Shown: positions 56,373 to 64,000 of the stretch, in pieces
How the letters are laid out: every line of letters begins with the position of its first letter
How positions within the stretch are numbered: the stretch's first letter is position 1
Source of the DNA: Amia ocellicauda
Taxonomy: Eukaryota; Chordata; Actinopteri; Amiiformes; Amiidae
Length of the DNA stretch: 64,000 bases
NCBI RefSeq assembly: GCF_036373705.1
Contig: NC_089864.1
Span: 430,501 to 494,500 of the forward strand
Reading direction: 5' to 3'
Translations under genes and position numbers: made by a program
The notes under the pieces: generated by a model
Told to the model about the DNA's origin: nothing
Seen by the model: only the letters and a program-made list of their open reading frames with translations
Database searches by the model: none

Positions 56373-57615
56373 TATCTCTCTTAGCCTTATATACCCTTGT
56401 GCCACCTATGGGTGGTAGAACGGCACTACAATCTCTCTGCTCTTAATTCAATTTCTGAAATGGACATGCAGTCCTTGAATAACACAGTTTCTTTACTACC
56501 CATTTTTCCAATAACTTGCATCATATTCGCAATAATACAGTTTGTACATAATTCCCAGTAACACAGTCATATATTCGGGAGCACAGAGCAATACATGCTC
56601 CAAAACTGACATATTATTTTGAGAAGGAATATCTTCCAGAAGCAACTTCAGGATTTTTAAAAATCTCTTTATATTGCCTTATAAAGTGAAACACAGTCAT
56701 CATAGCTCCTGCAAACCGTGGTTCTAAAGACAGTATGGCTAAAAACAGGAAAAGCAGGAAATCTATTCCTTTGAGTGTCAAATTAGACTGATACCTCAAT
56801 TTGGATGTGAGAGAAATGTGGTCGTGCAGAGAGCGCTGGGTCTCAATGTTGTCGAAGCCCACCCTTGTTCAAGGATTGCCTGTACAGGTTTCTGGGTGAG
56901 AGATAATAGTACACTGTATAAGATGGAGAAATAATTTGATGGGAAAGTTAGGAAAACATCCATTGATATATTCTCATTAAACTCAGGGAATGTTTTAGAA
57001 ACAGTTTTCCGTTCTTAGTACAATTGAAAGGAGATGAACAAGGTTGTATATTAACCTCAAACAAAAAGCAGCCCTTAAAAAGCTCACATTTTTAATAATC
57101 ATATACACATTTATTCTGACATATAAAACAAATTTGAGTTGTTCTTTTAAAATGTTTGCCAATAAATATTTAACTTTACCTTTTTGTATTTCAGGTGTGA
57201 CATTTCTGTTGAAGATAAAAATAAAGCAATGTATTGATTCTGGAATGACATTTCCCATTGCAAATCTACAAACCTCCGGCAAATACATGAACTTTGAGAG
57301 TCATGTCTTTTAGCACTTTAGCATGTTTCTGACTCTTGATAGTACTCTCTCTATTTCTGTTGTGAAAGTGACATTGTACTGTTGTGACAAAACCCTCCAT
57401 CTAAAGAAGACAGTCAACTCCACCTGTTTAAAACTGGAACTTCAATCTTTGCCAAAGAGAAATATTTTCACCTTTCCTGACGAGAACTCTTTATTGACGA
57501 AGTGCTGTCTCTAGATGAGCCGTCATGAGAATATTCATGAACTCCCTGCAATCCCATAATGCACTACTTTGACAAAGACAGAAGAAAAGGGGGAGATGAC
57601 TGTCTTAAGAACGTG
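56373..57615. other. Intergenic, nothing recognised
   Basis: Short A+T-rich frames only. Confidence 0.45.
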
Positions 57616-57929
57616 TACAAATAGGATCCTATCCAGTCTGTTTTTGAATGTTCACAAATTGTCTCTTCAGCCACATCGCTGGGGAGTTTGTTCAGATTGT
57701 GACGCCTCTCTGTGTGAAGAAGTGTCTCCTGTTTTCTGTTTTGAATGCCTTGAAGCCCAATTTCCATTTGTGTCCCCGGGTGCGTGTGTCCCTGCTGATC
57801 TTCATGATTTTGAAGACTTGGATCAAGTCCCCACGTAGTCTCCTCTGTTCCAGGGTGAAAAGGTTCAGTTCCTCAGTCTCTCAGTAGGACATTCCCTTCA
57901 GACCTGGAATAAGTCTGGTTGCTCTCCTC
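57616..57929 (-). mobile_element. CR1-like LINE 3' fragment (short)
   Basis: Antisense copy of the C-terminal region, lacking the very 3' tail and with a small internal deletion (near 57800) compared with 33660-33960. Confidence 0.8.
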
Positions 57930-59479
57930 ATTACTAATATTCTTGCAAACTACCCTGGATTATGTCTCATATTTTCATTTTACTACACAATCAAGCATAT
58001 CGCAATGTTACCAGCTGTATTATTCACATTCTCAACTCAAAACATTCTCATATCCAGTTGATTAATTTACATTCATTAACAAAATTAAGGCTTGCAAATA
58101 TAAGCGAGAGCAATTTAATTCTCGCTACTTGTGTCGGGAAAGGTTGGAAAACCCAGTGGGTAAAATCTATCCCTGGACTGGGTGACTCTAAATCGACTAG
58201 GGACAATACACAGGAGCTGGTCCGCACTATGGGTGTCCACTTTCCCTTCTTCACTTCACCGGTAAGTCTCCTATAACAACAATACACAGTAGTTTGGCCT
58301 GCGACTGTATCTAAATATAAGGCTGTAGTAATAAGAGTTACAGGATATTTTTTAACTTCGAGACCATCTCCCATCCCACATTTGTGATATAAAAATTAAC
58401 AAAAATGAAAACGACCTGTACAAATCTTCTCCTATTTCCCCAAACCCAATGAAACAGTGAAGTGCCCCGACTCCGATCTCTTAACAGACCTCAACACATT
58501 CAAGCCTGATAACAGTCTTAGAAAAAAACTTTGATTTATTTAGTTCCTTTGCCGAAGAGATTTGGACTGCTCTTTTCCAAGTTAAGCCACTTTTCAGGCC
58601 TTTTTCTGTCCTAACTAGTCGTGTTGACTGCGCAGTTGTACCTCTTGTATCTGTTACCAATCACCACATAAACACATCGCGGTCACACAATGTCACCCTT
58701 ACATCGGTTACTTTTTTCTTTTCTCTTTACATATGTTCTAATTTCACAGGCCCCTCCTTAACAAACACAGTCTCTAAAGACAATACAAATAAAATAAATG
58801 TTCCGAGCAAAATAAAGTGTCTCAAAAGAGTCTTAACAGATATAGTTACATGTCTGTTATTTGATCGAAACAAATATTATTATTTGAGCCACAGGCTGTT
58901 TTCTCAAAAACGTATTCTAGAAAATATATATATTTATGTATAGTACCATCTGCAACAGCCAAACAAAGCTTTCCATGAACTGTGCCTCTTTACATATACA
59001 CAGAATAAACATTTCGGTTTTCTATACTTTCTATACATATACACAATCCCGTGCGAGGTTAATATGCAGATTAATATGCAGATATAGCGATTGAACATCT
59101 TCAATAACACTAATTAGAGAATACATAAATAAAAACATATAAACACCATATTTTAAGTAAGGGGATTATTTTAGCCCCATTACACAAACATTTGCTGAAA
59201 GTAGTTATATTTATTATTTGCATAGAAACCATATTTGTTCACACATTAATCTCACTTGGAGACAGTGATTACAGTTATTACCCAATATCTCCAATACATC
59301 AAAACATACACATAGTAATAAGTTGGCTGGTGTTCCGTTTTCACTTCCATCCACTGCAAACCTGAGCGCACATTTATTTAAATAGGTTTGTTGCAAATGA
59401 GCTGAATGAAGGAAGCGATCATTTGGTTGGACGTGGCGCAAGTTTCAGCTGCGCTCTTCTGCGTTAGCTGGGCATTTAC
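57930..59479. other. Intergenic, nothing recognised
   Basis: An open stretch at 58100-58265 ends near a GTAAGT donor-like site (58263) but matches no known family. Confidence 0.4.
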
Positions 59480-59489
59480 TGGAGCATTA

Positions 59490-59612
59490 GGTAAAGTCCC
59501 AATGCTTTGTTCAAGGGTACAACAGCAGTGTCCCACACCTGGGACTGAACCCACAGACCCTCCACCCAGAGTCCAGAGCCCTGACCACTACACACACTGC
59601 TGCCCGATAATG
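59490..59612. repeat. Candidate SINE-like repeat
   Basis: 'gggtacaacagcagtgtccc' to 'ccactacacacactgctgcc' resembles a dispersed fish repeat containing 'gggactgaaccca', a tRNA B-box-like motif. The family is not confirmed. Confidence 0.35.
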
Positions 59613-60271
59613 TCTTTATCATGGAAGAGAATGGAGCTGAATTCAGTGCGGACAATGGAAACCATTGTTTCAGCCAAATTCCTCTGCATATCTAGACTTC
59701 ATCGATTCATAAAGCAAGCTGTAAACGTGCTCAGAATCTCGTTTCAAAATATTGTACAAGTACTAAATTGTAATAACTGTATTATTGTCAAATATGTTTT
59801 GTATTATTACCTGGAGTGAATTTTTTTTTTATGCTTTAAATTTTGCTTATATTCCCTTGATATTTTCATTTCTGTAAAACATGACAAACTCATAGCAAAT
59901 TCATTTTGTGCTGAAGTATTGTAATATTGCATTTTGTCAAGCCTTGTCTGTGAAGTCACAAATAAGCTTCAAACTTCAAACAAAAGGAAATTAAATAAAC
60001 CTTAAGACATTAATAACATGATGGAAATGATTAACTGATTTATTTGTTTCAGAAATTTCCAGAAAGTACTGGAATGCTTGTTTTTTTAATGAGTAAGCCC
60101 AACTCATGCTTTGCAGTTGCAACAATAAGTCCTATTTTTATTATTACAGCACTGAACACAGGTCTTACAGACTGAACTCACACACACTGACCCCCTCCAC
60201 CTGCTCCTTTCTCCTTTATCCCCTCTCTCTATGCTCCTTCCCACCGCACAACCTTTACTCCATTAACCCCT

Positions 60272-60682
60272 TATGTCAGTGTGGTCACTCTGAGTCCAGA
60301 GCAGTGTGGTCACTCTGAGTCCGGCTCCAGGGCAGTGTGGTCTGTCCAGCTCCAGGGCAGTGTGGTCACTCTGAGTCCGGCTCCAGGGCAGTGTGGTCAC
60401 TCTGAGTCCGGCTCCAGGGCAGTGTGGTCTGTCCATCTCCAGGGCAGTGTGGTCACTCTGAGTCCGGCTCCAGGGCAGTGTGGTCACTCTGAGTCTGGCT
60501 CCAGGGCAGTGTGGTCACTCTGAGTCCGGCTCCAGGGCAGTGTGGTCTGTCCAGCTCCAGGGCAGTGTGGTCACTCTGAGTCTGGCTCCAGGGCAGTGTG
60601 GTCTGTCCAGCTCCAGGGCAGTGTGGTCACTCTGAGTCCGGCTCCAGGGCAGTGTGGTCTGTCCAGCTCCTCTCTGGTGCAG
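60272..60682. repeat. Minisatellite of interleaved 31-bp and 25-bp units
   Basis: About 14 units ending 'ctccagggcagtgtggt'. Long units contain 'cactctgagtccgg' and short ones 'ctgtccag'. The array lies about 150 bp upstream of the IIB2 X box. Confidence 0.9.
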
Positions 60683-60830
60683 TGCTCCCAGCTCCAGCTC
60701 TGTCAGTCTGTAATGCAGCCCAGGAAACTGCTCTGCTCTTGTTGAAGATTCATAAAGCAGAAGAACATCAAACAGAGAACATATATATCATAATGGAGGA
60801 AATGAAATGACGCCTCCAAGAGCCAGTCTC

Positions 60831-60874
60831 CCTAGATACTCTTGATGTCACATCACAGCTGTCTTTGATTTGTG
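60831..60874 (+). promoter_or_regulatory. MHC class II X-Y promoter module of IIB2
   Basis: CCTAGATACTCTTG (60831-60844) is followed by TGATGTCA at 60843-60850, a 7/8 match to the X2 CRE-like TGACGTCA, and a Y-box-like CTTTGATTTG at 60863. Nearly the same block stands before IIB1, but X2 is better kept here and Y is weaker. Confidence 0.65.
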
Positions 60875-60986
60875 CTGCATTCACTCAGACAGTAAACTGT
60901 GTAAAAGCGCCCAGTAAAATCAGAGACTCTCACTCCTCTCCTCACATTCAACACTCTCTCGCGCAGAGTTTATTTCTGCTCCCAGG

Positions 60987-61056
60987 ATGTTGTTCTTTCA
61001 ACTGTTGGCCTTTTTTTTAATGTTTTCTTGGGACCATCTGAAACACATTGGAGTTG
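60987..61056 (+). CDS. IIB2 exon 1: signal peptide
   Basis: 70 nt, the same length as in IIB1, ending at GTAAGT. It encodes a leader with FFQLLAFFLMF and then SWDHLKHIGV, nearly the IIB1 residues. Confidence 0.88.
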
Positions 61057-61394
61057 GTAAGTTGTACTATTGCCATTTAAAATATAGATGTTTGCTAAGA
61101 CAGAAATATTGAAAATTTGGCATATTGCAGAATTCAGTACTATTTACTAATCAGTCACCCTATAGTACCTATGATGTCCAAGGTTTAGCAGAATTGAAAA
61201 TTCTAGTAGAAAGTGATCTGCTCGAAAGATGCATTATGAACTGTATATTTTCTTATGCACTTACGTAATTTTAAACTTGTAAATTGTACCATGTCTTGAT
61301 CTGTAATTCTAGACTGTATTGCACCGTTATAATATGTTTTGTAAGTTTGGATAAGGGTGTCGGCTAATAAACAAACAAACAAACAAACAAATAA

Positions 61395-61447
<53 letters not shown>

Positions 61448-64000
61448 ATGACAAGAAGGGAATTATGCAGAAAGGATTTGTAGTTACAAGGAGGGGATGA
61501 GGGAATACCAACATGTCAACATGGCTTAGAAATGCAAGGGTAACACTTTCTAATATGTTTACATAGGTAACCATTATTAGATGTTAAATAATGTATTAAT
61601 ATATGATGAACAACAAACTGCAAGACTGTATAGTGGTATTCATAAACTTATAAATGGATAAATTAGTCTGTGTATTAACAATGAACATTGTTATTCAATA
61701 ATGAATAACAACCTTTAAATGCATGATTTATTTATTTGTTAGCAGTTTTATATGACAGTTTAATACAATTTGTGTTATTTCTGCATTCATATACCTGGAT
61801 GGTTGGCTTGCACAATAAGCAGCACGTTATTACAGTCCCTCCAGAAATGTGCGATTCCGCGATCGCAGACTTTGCCTTCGTCCACAGAATTCTCTCCCTC
61901 ACGCAGAATTCCACAGAATAAGACACTGACTGAAAATATAAAAACTACAAACAAATGTGGTAGCATAAATAACCACTAGTTGTCAGTAATGTTACATTAA
62001 ATAAGTAGCGCCTATTTTGCATTTAATTCACTTGTAACCACTTTTGTCAATGATCTCTGTGGTGCATGTTTGTATTGCTTGATCTGCTATTACTGTCATA
62101 GGAGAAATAAAACTAAACAGCTTAGCTTTGCCAACACGATCAGTTACCCATAGAGGTTTAAAATGTGGAGATTTTTTTAACCAAATAGCTATAGTTAAAA
62201 AAGTTGGAAATGTATCGGCTTAACACAGATCTCCACGAAGACGTTGCAAGTTATATTGCACAGTCTGTAACAGAATTTACAAACATATTTGTCACAATAC
62301 ATGTATCAGATAAATTAAAACTGTAGCTTATGTAAAACTGGATGGATAATCATTGTCTTTGCCTTGAGTTTGACAAAACTTATATTGGGATGGACAATCA
62401 TTGTGTATAAGTATGTGAGTTATTATGATGTATACAGGGTTATACGGTTTTGAATATAGATGGGTGTGGTTGGTCTGGGGCTCCCCTAGCCCTGTTGTTG
62501 AGGGGAATGGGGATGGGGGATACTTGGTCAGAGTAGGAATACACATTTTCAGAAAATACTGACAATTATGCCATAGTGGAAGGGACCACTTAAGGGCTAG
62601 GAGTTCTGGGCTGTGATCCAGAGGGCTGTGGACTGTCTCCAGAACCCCTGGCCCTCCAATCCCACACCGCCACACTCCAGGTTCAAGAGAGGACACAGTA
62701 TGCTTCTGTACCTCCTCGACAAGCTGAGAGCAACCTGGGATCACCTGGTGATGGTCCCTGTCCAGGCTCAGGTGGAAGAGGCTTACGCCAGAACCCTGGG
62801 TGCACCTGCAGTGGGCTTGGTGGACTTCCCGCATGTTAACTCCACCAGTGCCGTGCTGGTCTCCCTAACTCCTCTGTTTGTGGAACCTCTCGACCTGGCC
62901 TGCCCCAACAAGCAGTGTCGCGTTACGGAGACCCTGTTCCGAAGGGCTTATGATGCTGGAGACCAAGCAGCCCATCTGCGAAACACAGAGAGCCTGCTGG
63001 CCCTTTACCCTGCCGGAGCTCGACAGTGGGGAGTCACTCCTATCTCGGCTCCCAGGCCACAGTCCAGGCAACAGCTCCGACCTCCTGCCGACCTCTGTCA
63101 CTGCATTTCCAGCACCGTCCGCTTCCCCTCCTGCGCTGCGGCCCTGAGGCCTTCCAGCAGCCTCTCGCCCACCCATACACCCCCCAGCACCTCTCCAATT
63201 GGCAATTGGCGGTTTCTGCCCCATCTTCGAACTGAAGGGTCTGAACCACCGCCTCAAGGTGTTGTGCTTCAAGATGCTCACCCTGCGCACCATGTCCCAG
63301 GCCATCAAGCCCCATAGACACCTATTTTCCCATCCCCATTGGACAGGAAGTTCCTCCGCTTTGCCTTCGAGGGCCGAGGGTGCTGCAGTGGTGGTTCAGG
63401 TCTTTACGGATGCATCCTTGTCGCAATCGAGCACGCTGAGTCACAATCACTCCAACACGCTGGAAGTGGCCTATAGGCAGCTTTGTTAGACAAACGCATT
63501 CACAGAGTTCCCTAGTAACAACAATGACCCATCCCCCACCGAGCTGTACCCTGGACTAGAGAAGTTCATGAATACATCTGTAACTGTTTTATACCAAATA
63601 GTTTATCAGTCTATGATGCTGCTGTCAACGGTGTAATAATACAAAATCCTTAATAGTAGTATCCCTCGTCACAAATGTTTATTGCACAATGCATTTTCTG
63701 TAATACTTTACCATATCTTTTCTGTGTTTCAGAGGGATATGTGTCACAAATACATTTTATATGTGATTTTCACAAAGGGAAAGTGGATGATGTTGTCTTC
63801 ATTGAACGCCGAGTTTTTGAGAGAATCAAGTGGGTTGAGTATGATAGCAGGTTGGGTAAGTATGTGGGCTTCACTAAGAATGGGAATTACAATGCGGAGC
63901 AATGGAACAAAGATCCAGAGGAACTGGGATTATTGAGGGCCTACCAAGATGGCCTCTGCAAACCTGCCGCTGCTAACGCCAGCCACGCCATACTGGATAA
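60987..64000 (+). CDS. MHC class II beta chain, gene 2 (partial, runs off the edge)
   Basis: Exons seen: 60987-61056 and 63733 to the window end. The reading frame is open. The beta-1 domain has the cysteine pair and AEQWNK with Trp61-Asn62. Cys79 is followed by K-P-A-A-A, so His81-Asn82 is missing here too, and an NAS sequon lies where IIB1 has NVT. The two beta-1 domains agree at about 45 of 88 positions by eye, so the duplication is old or under diversifying change. The remaining exons lie to the right. Confidence 0.88.
61205..61445 (+). mobile_element. L2-like LINE 3' end in IIB2 intron 1
   Basis: 'gtttggataagggtgtcggc' box, then (AAAC)n and (AAT)n tails. It interrupts sequence that is continuous in IIB1 intron 1 (about 8590), so it arrived after the gene duplication. 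Confidence 0.8.
61541..61740 (+). repeat. Repeat shared by both beta-gene introns
   Basis: 'gtaacactttctaatatgtt' onward matches 8693-8960 at the same intron position. It was therefore present before the duplication. Confidence 0.6.
62560..63490 (+). mobile_element. DIRS-like retroelement fragment in IIB2 intron 1
   Basis: Gag-like blocks shared with 11300-11900 ('DFPHVNST', 'LLALYP'). Then, near 63200-63320, 'FCPIFELKGLNHRLKVLCFK' and 'MLTLRTMSQAIKP' give the start of a DIRS reverse transcriptase, followed by 'FLRFAFEGRG'. A deletion leads to 'VFTDASL', the RNase H start. It inserted independently of the IIB1 copy, since the intron differs. Confidence 0.6.
63733..64000 (+). CDS. IIB2 exon 2: beta-1 domain (cut by window end)
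   Basis: Begins after TGTGTTTCAG with EGYVSQIHFICDF. It continues through VEYDSRLGKYVGFT, AEQWNKD and LCKPAAANAS to the last base. Only a few codons of the exon are missing. Confidence 0.9.

Noticed and set aside
60263..60810. Frames on both strands over the 31/25-bp minisatellite
   Set aside because: The repeat lacks stops in some frames; not coding.

Overview
The window looks like nuclear DNA of a ray-finned fish. It holds split genes with GT-AG introns, MHC class II genes whose alpha-1 domain has the two-cysteine fish pattern, and a repeat load (L2-like and CR1-like LINEs, Tc1-like elements, hAT, DIRS-like and LTR elements, a Polinton relic) typical of fish. The species cannot be fixed from the sequence. 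The abundant CR1-like family and the large introns would fit an early-branching lineage, but that is inference.

The host genes form a B-A-B array of MHC class II genes, all on the plus strand. Class II beta gene 1 (IIB1; ATG 8365, stop 18322) has five coding exons and a probable 3'UTR exon. The class II alpha gene (IIA; ATG 38223, stop 55119) has four coding exons. Class II beta gene 2 (IIB2; ATG 60987) runs off the right edge inside its beta-1 exon. Every exon boundary seen is phase 1 with a GT-AG intron. Each gene has an X-box/Y-box promoter module. The products would pair as alpha/beta heterodimers at the membrane. Both beta chains lack the usual His81/Asn82 pair and the alpha chain lacks Asn62 and Asn69, although beta Trp61/Asn62 remain. 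By motif reading this suggests a non-classical class II cluster.

Layout. 1-7.1 kb: LINE fragments (L2-like at 0.3-1.35 and 3.66-5.03; CR1-like ORF1 at 6.3-7.1), a Polinton DNA polymerase relic and a probable solo LTR. 8.2-18.8 kb: IIB1, with a (TG)n tract in intron 1, a DIRS-like relic in intron 2 and one Tc1 element nested in another in intron 3. 18.8-26.8 kb: intergenic, with a CR1-like copy split by a probable solo LTR. 26.8-31.2 kb: a 4.4-kb satellite of a 27-bp unit with higher-order duplications. 31.2-37.9 kb: an LTR retrotransposon with target duplication and tRNA-Ile-like primer site inserted into a CR1 copy, then a DUF4806-like gene relic and a Tc1 fragment. 38.0-55.5 kb: IIA, whose introns hold a 3.1-kb terminal-inverted-repeat element, a hAT relic, a pogo/Tigger-like element and LINE pieces. 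55.5-60.8 kb: a deleted Tc1-type element, a CR1 fragment and a minisatellite ending about 150 bp before the IIB2 promoter. 60.8-64 kb: IIB2, with L2 and DIRS-like insertions in intron 1.

The two beta genes share promoter, signal-peptide exon and both ends of intron 1, including an older repeat, but differ in later insertions. They are therefore ancient tandem duplicates. Their beta-1 domains agree at about 45 of 88 positions by eye.
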